Source of the DNA: Streptomyces niveiscabiei
GTDB taxonomy: Bacteria; Actinomycetota; Actinomycetes; Streptomycetales; Streptomycetaceae
Direction of reading: 5' to 3'
Assembly: GCF_001419795.1 (NCBI RefSeq)
Contig: NZ_LIRL01000016.1
Span: forward strand, 1 to 33,880
Length of the DNA: 33,880 nucleotides
Part shown: positions 14,681 to 20,791 of the stretch, piece after piece
How positions within the stretch are numbered: position 1 is the stretch's first letter
Layout of the letters: each line of letters begins with the position of its first letter
Notes under the pieces: generated by a model
The model's database searches: none
Seen by the model: the letters and a program-made list of their open reading frames with translations, nothing else
Told to the model about the DNA's origin: nothing
Made by a program: the position numbers and the translations under genes

Positions 14681-15865
14681 ATGCCCTCATTCGACGACGA
14701 CCACATCGGTACCCGTATCCGCGAGCAACGGAGACTGGCCAGGCTTACCCAACGGGAACTGGCCGCCCGGACACCGTTCTCGTACAGCCTGCTCAACCAG
14801 GTCGAATGCGGCGCCCGACCAGCCACTCAGAACTTCGTCGCGGCAATCGCAAAGGCGCTCAAGGTCGACGTCACCACCCTTACAGGACAGCCCTACGTGA
14901 CTGAACTCCAGCGTGACCGGCTCGCCGAACTGGTGCGGCCGATCCGTGAAGCCCTCGACCTCTACGACCTCGGTATCAACACCGATCTGGTCGTGCGACC
15001 GACTGCCGCACTGATCACGGAGTCAGACCGGCTGTGCGCCGAGGTGCGCGCCACTCACCTGCGGAACGCGGCCCGCGCCCTGCCCGGCGTGATCGCCGAG
15101 CTCACCCATACCGCATGGGCCACCCCGTCGACCGAGGCGTGGAGGGCACTCGCTTCCACTTACCGGACGGCGCACGACATCGCGGTGAAGCTCGGCTACT
15201 ACGACCTGTCGACGGTCGCTCTGGACCGGATGGCGTGGGCCGCCGAACGTGCCTCCGATCCGTGCCTGGGCGCCGTCCGCCAGTACATGCGGGCCCTGGT
15301 CTACTTCAGGGAGGGTGAGTACACAATCGGACAGCGGCTGATCGCCGCCGGGCACAGCATCGTCGGCCAGGCGGAGGACGGCAGGGAAGGGCACGCCGTA
15401 GCTGGTCAGTTGCATCTCGGCGCGTCCGTGATCGCGGCGCGCGCCAACGACGTGACCGGGGTGGTAGAGCACATCAGCGAAGCGCGGAAGATTGCGAAGC
15501 GGATCGGAGACGCCTCCGACGTGCACTGGCTGTCCTTCGGGCCCGTCAACGTGGCCCTGCACCGCATGTCCGCCGCCGTCGAGATGGGCCAGTACGACAA
15601 CGCCCTGACGCAGGCCCGCCGCGTACGGATCCCGGCGGCCCTGGCGACGTCTCGTCGCGCGCACTTCTTGATCGACCGAGCGCGTACCGAGATGGAGACT
15701 GGGCACACCGAAGCCGCCCTCGATCACCTCGTGCAGGCGCGGAAAGCGGCGCCGGAGCAGACCCGCTACCACCCAGGCGCGCGGGAGACGATCCGGGGAC
15801 TCGTACACGCTGCCCGGCGGACGCCGGACACGCTGAACTACATGGCTGCTTGGGTCGGCATGTAG
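14681..15865 (+). CDS. XRE-family regulator with TPR-like C-terminal domain
   Basis: 394 residues, ATG with GAGGAG seven bases upstream; an in-frame extension to 14519 was rejected because it crosses the divergent intergenic region. Residues 7-65 form a helix-turn-helix (GTRIREQRRLARLTQRELAA, then SYSLLNQVECGARPAT). The remaining 320 residues are helical with TPR-like repeats (EAWRALASTYRTAHDIAVKL, DNALTQARRVR, EAALDHLVQARKAAP). This layout is typical of Streptomyces regulators that respond to a small ligand or peptide. It is divergent from the flavoprotein gene and heads a plus-strand set with 15966-17205. It is not the phage immunity repressor, which lies at 20081-20524. Confidence 0.8.
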   Translation: MPSFDDDHIGTRIREQRRLARLTQRELAARTPFSYSLLNQVECGARPATQNFVAAIAKALKVDVTTLTGQPYVTELQRDRLAELVRPIREALDLYDLGINTDLVVRPTAALITESDRLCAEVRATHLRNAARALPGVIAELTHTAWATPSTEAWRALASTYRTAHDIAVKLGYYDLSTVALDRMAWAAERASDPCLGAVRQYMRALVYFREGEYTIGQRLIAAGHSIVGQAEDGREGHAVAGQLHLGASVIAARANDVTGVVEHISEARKIAKRIGDASDVHWLSFGPVNVALHRMSAAVEMGQYDNALTQARRVRIPAALATSRRAHFLIDRARTEMETGHTEAALDHLVQARKAAPEQTRYHPGARETIRGLVHAARRTPDTLNYMAAWVGM

Positions 15866-15877
15866 GCATGCTCACAG

Positions 15878-15897
15878 CGCTCACAAAACTGTGAGCG
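15878..15897. promoter_or_regulatory. Inverted repeat CGCTCACA-AAAC-TGTGAGCG
   Basis: A perfect 8-bp inverted repeat with a 4-base centre lies 13 bases after the XRE stop and 70 bases before the next gene. There is no T run, so an operator is more likely than a terminator. The half-site CACA/TGTG is shared with the two dyads inside the next gene (16031-16081). Confidence 0.5.
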
Positions 15898-15965
15898 TTG
15901 TGCCCCTTCCAAGCCTCTACGGTCGCAGTGTGAGACGGATCACCGTGACCGTGGAGGCGTGAGTG

Positions 15966-16406
15966 ATGACCCAGGTCCGTGGAACAACCGCGCAGGTCTA
16001 CGAGGTGGACCCGTACGGCACGGTCACCAAGGCACAGATTGTGCCGAGCACCGAACTGCCGTCGCTCGGCACAATCTGTGCGGCTGCCACGTGGTACCGC
16101 TCGCAGGAGACGTTGCTCCGGCACGGCGAAGTGGCGGAGTTCGGCCGCGAGTTCACCGCCTGCCTCGACCGCCTGGTGCCGGAGATCGAGAGGATGGCGA
16201 AGGACCGGGACCCGGGCGACACCGAGGCGACGATGGCTCTTGCCGCCGTCGTGGAGGCCCGCAAGCGCAGGGCACGCCGCGAGGCTGACGGCCTGAAGGG
16301 AGAGACGGCGCGGGTCGATGACCTCGCACTCTCGATCACCTCCCTCGCCTACCACCACGAGAAACTCTCCGGCAGTGCTCCCTCCGATGGGTCGCGTGCG
16401 CGATGA
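15966..16406 (+). CDS. Conserved hypothetical protein downstream of XRE regulator
   Basis: 146 residues from ATG 15966, eight bases after GGAGG at 15953-15957; an adjacent GTG at 15963 is an alternative start. The first 35 residues read as strands (QVYEVDPYGTVTKAQIV), followed by a helical body with WYRSQETLLRHGEVAEFGRE and a basic helix (AAVVEARKRRARREADGLKG). There is no membrane span, cysteine pair or enzyme motif that I can name. Residues 23-39 are encoded by a perfect inverted repeat (16032-16081), so this piece of the protein is constrained by DNA structure. The gene lies in the XRE regulator cassette and its stop overlaps the next start. Confidence 0.65.
   Translation: MTQVRGTTAQVYEVDPYGTVTKAQIVPSTELPSLGTICAAATWYRSQETLLRHGEVAEFGREFTACLDRLVPEIERMAKDRDPGDTEATMALAAVVEARKRRARREADGLKGETARVDDLALSITSLAYHHEKLSGSAPSDGSRAR
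16032..16081. repeat. Perfect 18-bp inverted repeat within a coding region
   Basis: GCACAGATTGTGCCGAGC at 16032-16049 is the exact reverse complement of 16064-16081, around a 14-base loop. Each arm also contains its own short dyad: GGCACA-GAT-TGTGCC at 16031-16045 and the mirror GCACA-ATC-TGTGC at 16069-16081 region. It could be a double operator, a transcript hairpin or both. Confidence 0.8.
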
Positions 16407-16537
16407 CCCCGACTCACGCCCGCCGAGGCGAGCCCCGACGCCGACGCGCGGTCCTCACCGCCGCCTACCTGACCGTCCTGCTCGCCACGATCGTCGCCCT
16501 GGTCTGGGGCATCGCCGCCTCCGGGAGTCCCTCGTGA
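16403..16537 (+). CDS. 44-residue single-span membrane protein
   Basis: Too short for most gene finders. ATG 16403 overlaps the previous stop (ATGA) and the TGA at 16535-16537 overlaps the next GTG (GTGA), so it fills the gap exactly and is most likely translated by coupling. The first 16 residues are very basic (RRGEPRRRRAV), followed by a hydrophobic span of about 22 residues (LTAAYLTVLLATIVALVWGI) and a short Ala/Ser/Gly tail outside. By the positive-inside rule the N-terminus is in the cytoplasm. Function is unknown; it might anchor or regulate a partner encoded next to it. Confidence 0.6.
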   Translation: MTPTHARRGEPRRRRAVLTAAYLTVLLATIVALVWGIAASGSPS

Positions 16538-17205
16538 CGCCCACCCGGCTGAACTGGCACGGCACGCCGGTGCCCTGGGTGACCACCTGGAGCCGCGAGC
16601 AGTCGCTGCCCAGCCGGTTCGTCCGGCACGTCAACCGGGATGCCGAGGAGCGGCTCGGCTACGCGGACGAACACCCCTCGGACCGGCGCCACGGCGTCCT
16701 GTGGGTCCGGATGTCGGTGCTGCGGGGGCGTGGGAAGCCGGACTTCGCGGGCCTGCACCCGCTGCGCCAGCGGCAGGCGATGGCGCACCTGCTGTGCCAG
16801 GTGTGCGGGACCACGACCATCGGCACCCGCGCGGACGAGCGACACCTGTTCGTCTTCGTCGCCCGCGACGGCCGCTCCCCGGTGCGGGAGGGCGAGACGG
16901 TCACTGTCCCGCCCGTGCACGAGACCTGCGCCCTCCAGGCCGTCGAGCAGTGCCCCCACCTGCGCCGGGGCTGGACCGCAGCCCTCGTCGGCTGGGCCCC
17001 GCTCTGGGGCGTCGCCGGAGCCCTCATCCACCCGGACACCCTCGACCTGATCAGCGATCCGGCCGACCTCGTCGAGGTGCCGTACGAGGACGAGCAGCGC
17101 CTGCGCTGGATCTACGCCTCCCGCGAGGTCGTCTCCCTCCACGAGGTCGAGCCGATCACCCTCGACCGCCTGGAGACCGAAGCCCAAGCCGTGTCCCCGC
17201 CCTGA
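16534..17205 (+). CDS. Conserved hypothetical protein with cysteine pairs
   Basis: 223 residues from GTG 16534, overlapping the previous stop; upstream in-frame sequence to 16318 lies in other genes and was rejected. It has MTPTRLNWHGTPVPWVTTWS at the start, a basic middle, and HLLCQVCGTTTIGTR at residues 85-100. CxxC here plus CALQAVEQCPH near residue 133 could form a zinc site. The C-terminal part contains YEDEQRLRWIYASREVVSL. Proteins with this LCQVCG segment are common in Streptomyces genomes beside XRE regulators, but I know no function. It is the last gene of the cassette and is followed by a strong terminator. Confidence 0.7.
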   Translation: MTPTRLNWHGTPVPWVTTWSREQSLPSRFVRHVNRDAEERLGYADEHPSDRRHGVLWVRMSVLRGRGKPDFAGLHPLRQRQAMAHLLCQVCGTTTIGTRADERHLFVFVARDGRSPVREGETVTVPPVHETCALQAVEQCPHLRRGWTAALVGWAPLWGVAGALIHPDTLDLISDPADLVEVPYEDEQRLRWIYASREVVSLHEVEPITLDRLETEAQAVSPP

Positions 17206-17209
17206 GCCC

Positions 17210-17245
17210 CCCGCTCCCGGCCTGACACCGGCGGCCGGGAGCGGG
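17210..17245 (+). terminator. Terminator hairpin after the accessory cassette
   Basis: CCCGCTCCCGGCC at 17210-17222 pairs perfectly with 17233-17245 (13 bp) around a 10-base loop. It lies five bases after the stop of the last cassette gene. No T run, as is common in Streptomyces. Confidence 0.75.
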
Positions 17246-17433
17246 ACCGACGGCCGCCCGCACGTCCCCCACGGAGAGGCGGCCAGGCCCGCCGCCGCGC
17301 GCACCCCTGTACGCCGGCGGCGGGTCACTCCGGCTCGGCAACCAGCTTCCCGCCAGCCTTACCTGCTCGCGGGATGAGCCCGCCGATGGCGTTGCGGCCT
17401 CACGGCCCAGGACAGGACGCCAGAGGCGGGGCA

Positions 17434-17461
17434 GGGCGGCCGTCCGCATGGACGGCCGCCC
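17434..17461. terminator. Second hairpin in the gene-free stretch
   Basis: GGGCGGCCGTCC at 17434-17445 pairs with 17450-17461 (12 bp, loop GCAT). The stretch 17246-17560 around it has no gene that I can support. This hairpin probably backs up the terminator at 17210-17245, insulating the att region. Confidence 0.6.
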
Positions 17462-17560
17462 GCTCCTCGCTTACGCCTCAGGGGGCCTCACCGGGGACTC
17501 CGGGAATCGACTGGCCCGAGAAGGTGTCCGCCGGGCACCCAACCTCATGATCACCTGCAC

Positions 17561-17582
17561 TTCGGTTGAGCTTCGGCTGAGC
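17561..17582. repeat. Left att arm: tandem pair TTCGGYTGAGC
   Basis: TTCGGTTGAGC (17561-17571) and TTCGGCTGAGC (17572-17582) stand head to tail with an 11-bp period. The same 9-mer CGGTTGAGC occurs twice with the same 11-bp period and the same direction at 17845-17864, on the other side of the att core. Candidate integrase or excisionase arm sites. Confidence 0.6.
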
Positions 17583-17612
17583 TAATGATCTTCAGCACCC
17601 AAAAAGCACCAC

Positions 17613-17645
17613 GCCCCCAGCTCGCTGACGCGCTGAGCTGGGGGC
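17613..17645 (-). terminator. Minus-strand intrinsic terminator next to the tRNA remnant
   Basis: GCCCCCAGCTC (17613-17623) pairs with GAGCTGGGGGC (17635-17645). Read on the minus strand, the stem is followed by GTGGTGCTTTTTGGG, so it is an intrinsic terminator placed eight bases after the tRNA 3' end. It would end transcription of a tRNA gene rebuilt by integration. Confidence 0.7.
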
Positions 17646-17652
17646 GAAACCG

Positions 17653-17696
17653 TAGGCCCTGTCGGACTCGAACCGACAACCAATGGATTAAAAGTC
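17653..17696 (-). other. Attachment site core: 3' half of tRNA-Lys(UUU)
   Basis: On the minus strand, bases 17696 to 17653 read as the anticodon loop CTTTTAA, the 3' side of the anticodon stem, a variable loop, a perfect T arm (GTCGG-TTCGAGT-CCGAC) and the 3' acceptor strand with discriminator A. The bases before the anticodon loop (GCAGA) no longer pair with the 3' side, so the 5' half of the tRNA is missing and this is not a working tRNA. The identity segment ends in the anticodon loop, which is a standard crossover point for tyrosine integrases. It is adjacent to the 3' end of an integrase gene. This is the att core, about 44 bp. Confidence 0.9.
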
Positions 17697-17715
17697 TGCG
17701 ACCTCCCCCGAAGCT

Positions 17716-17828
17716 CCCGTATCGGCTCGTATCGCGTCGCGCCTCCCTGCGTCATATGGTCCAGGTCAGCGGCCTGGCGGTCGTCTACAGTTCGCACGTT
17801 CGTAGTGTCTCGTACCGCCCCGTATCGC
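17716..17828. repeat. Right att arm: two tandem pairs of YCGTAYCGS repeats
   Basis: CCCGTATCGG-CTCGTATCGC at 17716-17735 and CTCGTACCGC-CCCGTATCGC at 17809-17828 are two pairs of 10-bp direct repeats, each with a 10-bp period, 93 bp apart. Such paired short repeats beside an att core are typical of arm-type integrase binding sites, for example in mycobacteriophage L5. Confidence 0.6.
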
Positions 17829-17844
17829 GCTCTTACGCAACTCC

Positions 17845-17864
17845 CGGTTGAGCACCGGTTGAGC
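17845..17864. repeat. Right att arm: tandem pair of CGGTTGAGC
   Basis: CGGTTGAGC at 17845-17853 and 17856-17864, 11 bp apart and in the same direction as the left pair at 17563-17582. Their presence on both sides of the core suggests that both arms belong to one attP. Confidence 0.6.
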
Positions 17865-17865
17865 A

Positions 17866-17900
17866 GAAGGGCCCCGCCACCTGCGGTGACGGGGCCCTTC
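17866..17900. terminator. Terminator hairpin downstream of the integrase gene
   Basis: GAAGGGCCCCG at 17866-17876 pairs perfectly with CGGGGCCCTTC at 17890-17900, and the 13-base loop can pair further. It lies 13 bases past the integrase stop (minus strand) and blocks transcription out of the integrase gene into the att core. Confidence 0.75.
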
Positions 17901-17913
17901 ATGTTTCTCAACT

Positions 17914-19602
17914 CTACTCGGGCGGGATGCCATTGTCAGTGACGTCGCCTACCGTGGGCGGTTCATCACCCACATCTGTTGGCTGCGACGTGTCGGGCCC
18001 CACTCCCGGGACAGCGACCGCGGGCGGGGCTTCGTTGTGCGGTCGGCGCGCTCGCGGCACTGCCGCCGCCGCGCGCTCTGTCACCTCGTCCTCGTACTCC
18101 TCGAACAGTTCCATGTACGTGTCCGACGTCAGCGTGATCGTCGAGTGGCGCAGCTTGACCTTGGCGTCGTGCAGATCACCCCCGCCCGCCTTCACGAGCG
18201 CCGCCGCGCCGTGGCGCAGGTCCCTGAGGTTGATCGGCGGCAAGCCTGCCTGAGTGGCGATGCGCCGGAAGCTCTTGCTGACGGTGTCTGGGTGGAGCCA
18301 TGCCCCATCCGGCTGCACGAACATCTTGCCGGTGTCGAGCCAGTCGTACGCCTTCTCGCCTCGCTCCCGCTTCTCCGCAGCCGCAGCGTTCCAGACGTCC
18401 CGCTCGGCGGCCTGGCGCTCGCGGTGCTCCAGCAACACCCGTACGGTGTTGCGGTCCACCTTGACCACGCCAGCGCTGCCCTCTGTCTTGGGGGCCGTCT
18501 CCATCGGCGTCCACCCGTCCGCCCCGACGACGATCTCCTTCGCCACCAGGATCTGCTTGCGCTCCGGGGAAAAGTCCGTCCACTCCTGGCCCACCCCTTC
18601 GCCGCGGCGAAGGCCGTGATGGGCGATCAGGTGGAAGAAGGCGTACAGCCTGTTCTCTTCCGCAGCATCAAGGAACGCACCCAGTTGCTCCGGAGTCCAG
18701 ACCATGACGGGGCCAGGAACTTCACCGGTCTCCCGCCACCGCTCGACGCGTTCTGCCGTCCACAGCAGACCCTTCGGCCGGGGAGCCGCGTCGAGTTCGA
18801 CGTGCGAGGCCGCGTTGAAGGTGATGAGCTGCTTTGCGATGGCCTTATTGAGGGCCATGCGGAGGGTGCGCCTGATCGCCTGCTTCGTGGCAGGGCCGGT
18901 GATCCGCCGGAAGGGCGGCATGGCGGCGAGGATCTCCCGCTCCCGCTCCAGCCGCTCCCGCTCGCGGGCCGGTGGGCGGCCGGGTTTCTTCCACCGGCAG
19001 CGCTGTACCTGCTCGCGGCGGGCGGCGTTCTCTGCGGCGATCACCTCGTTGCGGTCGTCGATCGCATTGAACATGTCCTCGACATGGCCGACCGTGAGCC
19101 GGTCGAGGCGCAGGTGCTCAAGCGCCGGCTTGAGGTGGACGCGAATGTGCGAGGCGTAGCCGCTGTTCGTGGTGGCCCGGGTCTTCTTGGACTCCATGAC
19201 TCGGTCGAGCCAGTCACCCACGAGGGTCTTGCCGTCGAGCGGTACGCCGACCCCGAGCTTGCGAGAGACCTCGGTCGGGTCGGGAATCGGACTGCGGCTC
19301 GCGCTCAGCTCGTCGAGCAAGTCACCGACGCGGCGCAGGCCGTCTTCGTCATCGTCATCGGGCAGGTCGAGGATCGCGCGGATGCGGTCGAGGTCCTTTT
19401 GCGCGTCCTTCAGTTCCACGTAGCCGGTGCGCTGGAAGCGCCGGCGCTTCCCCTCGGCGTCCACGGGGAGTTCTTGGCTGACGCGGTGCTTTCCGTGTGA
19501 ACGCTTAGACAACCGCGGGCACTTCTGCCCCAGTCGCTTCCCATCCGGTCCACGGCACTCACACCGCTTCGAGATGCCGCCAGCGCGGCGCGTCGCGGGC
19601 AT
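17914..19602 (-). CDS. int: Tyrosine integrase
   Basis: 562 residues, ATG at 19602 with AAGGAG five bases upstream. The N-terminus has a Cys-rich arm-binding segment (KRCECRGPDGKRLGQKCPRL). A core-binding region follows at about 125-285 (RVHLKPALEHLRLDRLT, then a basic insertion rich in Arg and Glu at 200-225). The catalytic domain has Arg332 (HGLRRGEG), Lys in the KTEGS turn, Arg463 (RDLRHGA), His486 (LRHSTITL) and Tyr496 (SDTYMEL). The first residue of the usual H-x-x-R motif is Arg460 rather than His; this variant also occurs in related Streptomyces integrases. The Pro/Asp-rich 45-residue tail is extra. It catalyses recombination between attP at 17653-17696 and tRNA-Lys in the host. It is directly next to the att core, as usual. 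Confidence 0.95.
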   Translation of the reverse strand: MPATRRAGGISKRCECRGPDGKRLGQKCPRLSKRSHGKHRVSQELPVDAEGKRRRFQRTGYVELKDAQKDLDRIRAILDLPDDDDEDGLRRVGDLLDELSASRSPIPDPTEVSRKLGVGVPLDGKTLVGDWLDRVMESKKTRATTNSGYASHIRVHLKPALEHLRLDRLTVGHVEDMFNAIDDRNEVIAAENAARREQVQRCRWKKPGRPPARERERLEREREILAAMPPFRRITGPATKQAIRRTLRMALNKAIAKQLITFNAASHVELDAAPRPKGLLWTAERVERWRETGEVPGPVMVWTPEQLGAFLDAAEENRLYAFFHLIAHHGLRRGEGVGQEWTDFSPERKQILVAKEIVVGADGWTPMETAPKTEGSAGVVKVDRNTVRVLLEHRERQAAERDVWNAAAAEKRERGEKAYDWLDTGKMFVQPDGAWLHPDTVSKSFRRIATQAGLPPINLRDLRHGAAALVKAGGGDLHDAKVKLRHSTITLTSDTYMELFEEYEDEVTERAAAAVPRARRPHNEAPPAVAVPGVGPDTSQPTDVGDEPPTVGDVTDNGIPPE

Positions 19603-19613
19603 TCTTCTCCTTG

Positions 19614-19697
19614 CTCCATAGCCATCGGGCTACGGAGCAGAGGATGTGTGAGGCCGAGGCGGGACAGGTCGCCGTAGCCTCCAGTGTCCTCTGCTCC
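19614..19697 (-). promoter_or_regulatory. Integrase leader with competing hairpins
   Basis: On the minus strand a 10-bp hairpin (CTCCGTAGCC-CGAT-GGCTATGGAG, one G-U pair) ends one base before the integrase Shine-Dalgarno. Its 5' arm, CCGTAGCC (19635-19628), is also complementary to GGCTACGG at 19679-19672, and TCCTCTGCTCC (19644-19634) is complementary to GGAGCAGAGGA at 19697-19687. The pairings cannot all form at once, so the leader could switch between folds. Confidence 0.45.
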
Positions 19698-19921
19698 TAC
19701 TTCTCCGGGTCGGGCGGCTTCGGCGAGGGATTGATCTGGGCCAATCCGACCCCCAAAACAAACTGTGCGGTCCGATTCAGCTCATCGAGTGTGTCCTGAG
19801 GCATCGCCCCCCTGCGGATCGCGATGCCCAAGCCATGCTCGGTCATGACCGGAACTACCACCTCCCCTGCTGGCAGGTTGTCACTGAAGGCGAACCAGGC
19901 CGTCAACGTTGGTGACTCCAT
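19697..19921 (-). CDS. Small hypothetical protein between repressor and integrase
   Basis: 74 residues, ATG at 19921 with GGGGGAGG six bases upstream on the minus strand. It reads LTAWFAFSDNLPAGEVVVPV, then HGLGIAIRRGAMPQDTLDEL and a Pro-rich end. No domain is recognised; the mix of strands and one helix suggests a small folded protein. Its stop lies at the edge of the integrase leader hairpins, and its start overlaps the end of 19903-20094, so it probably belongs to the repressor-integrase operon. A role in lysogeny control is possible but not shown. Confidence 0.55.
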   Translation of the reverse strand: MESPTLTAWFAFSDNLPAGEVVVPVMTEHGLGIAIRRGAMPQDTLDELNRTAQFVLGVGLAQINPSPKPPDPEK

Positions 19922-20094
19922 GCAGCCTCCCCCTCATCTCCCGCAAACGCGTTCGATTCTCGGCGTAGACCAGCACCCTTTCGGTCGCTGGGTGTCCGCA
20001 CATGATCGCACCATGGACACCAAATCTCTACAGGCTGCTCAGAAGCGTCACTCAAAGTGATCTCAAGGGGAACGCTTGACTCAGCCAGCGTCAC
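19903..20094 (-). CDS. Possible small CxxC protein in the repressor operon
   Basis: 63 residues, ATG at 20094 inside the last codons of the repressor gene, and stop overlapping the next gene start. It contains VEIWCPWCDHVRTPSDRKG, a CxxCxH motif that might bind one zinc with a partner or act as a thiol pair. The overlaps on both sides fit a coupled operon. On the other hand, its codon use is less G/C-biased at third positions than its neighbours and it lacks a clear Shine-Dalgarno. It may also be unused spacer. I keep it at low confidence. Confidence 0.35.
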   Translation of the reverse strand: MTLAESSVPLEITLSDASEQPVEIWCPWCDHVRTPSDRKGAGLRRESNAFAGDEGEAAWSHQR

Positions 20095-20524
20095 CCGACT
20101 GCGGCGGAACCATGGAATCGATCAGGCGAAAGAGGTTCTCGCGCTGCTCGTCCGTGAGGAGGTCGAGCTTGCGCACATAAGCGACCGCTTCGCCGGTTCC
20201 GGTCCGCAGGGGATCCCGCCCGTGGAACTGGCTACCCGCAGCGTCCTGGAGGCGTTCGAGAGGTAGTTGGTATCCCGCGGCGATCGCCCTCAGTTCCGCC
20301 GCGTTCGGGGGCGTGATTCCGCCATCCTCACGGCCCTCTAGGCGCCAGAGCCGCCCCTTCTTCATCCCGTCCCCGGTGACCGGATCTACGGCATGCCGGG
20401 TCACCCAGTCGATGCCCTTCCCCAGTTCCTCCCGGCGCCCCCTGAGGAGGCTCGTGAGTGCTCCGCGAGGTTCATCGTGTTCATGGGTCACGGGCGGGGT
20501 TTCGGTGGGCGCCATGGGGCTCAT
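20081..20524 (-). CDS. Phage immunity repressor (XRE, cI-like)
   Basis: 147 residues from ATG 20524, nine bases after AGGAGG on the minus strand (20539-20534); a longer frame to 20602 has no ribosome site. The helix-turn-helix spans about residues 20-90: LTSLLRGRREELGKGIDWV, MKKGRLWRLEGREDGGITPP and AELRAIAAGYQLPLERLQ. The last 45 residues are helical (EAVAYVRKLDLLTDEQREN) and may dimerise. There is no peptidase-type C-terminal domain, so the classical RecA-stimulated self-cleavage is not expected. It is divergent from the cro-like gene at 20792, with operator-like repeats between them, and stands upstream of the integrase. This is the usual layout of an immunity region. Confidence 0.75.
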   Translation of the reverse strand: MSPMAPTETPPVTHEHDEPRGALTSLLRGRREELGKGIDWVTRHAVDPVTGDGMKKGRLWRLEGREDGGITPPNAAELRAIAAGYQLPLERLQDAAGSQFHGRDPLRTGTGEAVAYVRKLDLLTDEQRENLFRLIDSMVPPQSGDAG

Positions 20525-20621
20525 CCTGCCATTCCTCCTGGCTACGTAGTCGTGCGCACGTTCAGGACCTAGTCGAATCTGTGAGACGTACGGGCAGGTC
20601 ACGCATGCCGTTCATTCATCC

Positions 20622-20733
20622 TGCTGACCAGATTGTTCAGCACATCGGACGCTACCGCCAGGTAGTGCGGGGGCATTGACCAAATACATACACGCGCCCC
20701 CACCTTCCATCTTGCTGGACAGAGTGTTCAGTT
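20622..20733. promoter_or_regulatory. Two operator-like repeats in the immunity intergenic region
   Basis: TGCTGACCAGATTGTTCAGCA (20622-20642, shown as TGCTGA-9-TCAGCA, a dyad) and a second site at 20713-20733 (TGCTGG-9-TCAGTT) agree at 16 of 21 positions and point the same way, 91 bp apart. They lie between divergent repressor and cro-like genes and are the best candidates for repressor operators. Divergent promoters are expected here, but I cannot pick -10 and -35 boxes with confidence. Confidence 0.55.
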
Positions 20734-20754
20734 CATGGGATGCTCGCAGCGACC

Positions 20755-20770
20755 ATCCATCTAGATGGAT
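20755..20770. promoter_or_regulatory. Perfect 16-bp palindrome before the cro-like gene
   Basis: ATCCATCTAGATGGAT is its own reverse complement. It sits 21 bases upstream of the GTG start of the cro-like gene and covers the alternative ATG at 20765. A dimeric DNA-binding protein site is likely, perhaps for the cro-like protein itself. Confidence 0.6.
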
Positions 20771-20791
20771 AGAACTTCCATTGGGGAGAAT

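Noticed and set aside
15898-15930. Promoter TTGTGC ... TACGGT before the gene at 15966
   Set aside because: The spacing is 14 bases and the -10 box is poor; not strong enough to report.
17156-17449. Minus-strand gene in the stretch left of the att core
   Set aside because: It overlaps the end of a real gene and two terminator hairpins, has no ribosome site and an Arg/Gly/Pro-rich random composition.
14016-17650. Host chromosomal DNA left of an integrated AICE
   Set aside because: Not fully excluded. The matching arm repeats on both sides of the core and the absence of housekeeping genes favour one element, so it is given as the alternative only.
17653-17725. A functional tRNA-Lys gene
   Set aside because: Only the 3' half is tRNA-like. 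The bases 5' of the anticodon loop do not pair with the 3' stem, and no D arm or 5' acceptor strand follows. It is an att core.
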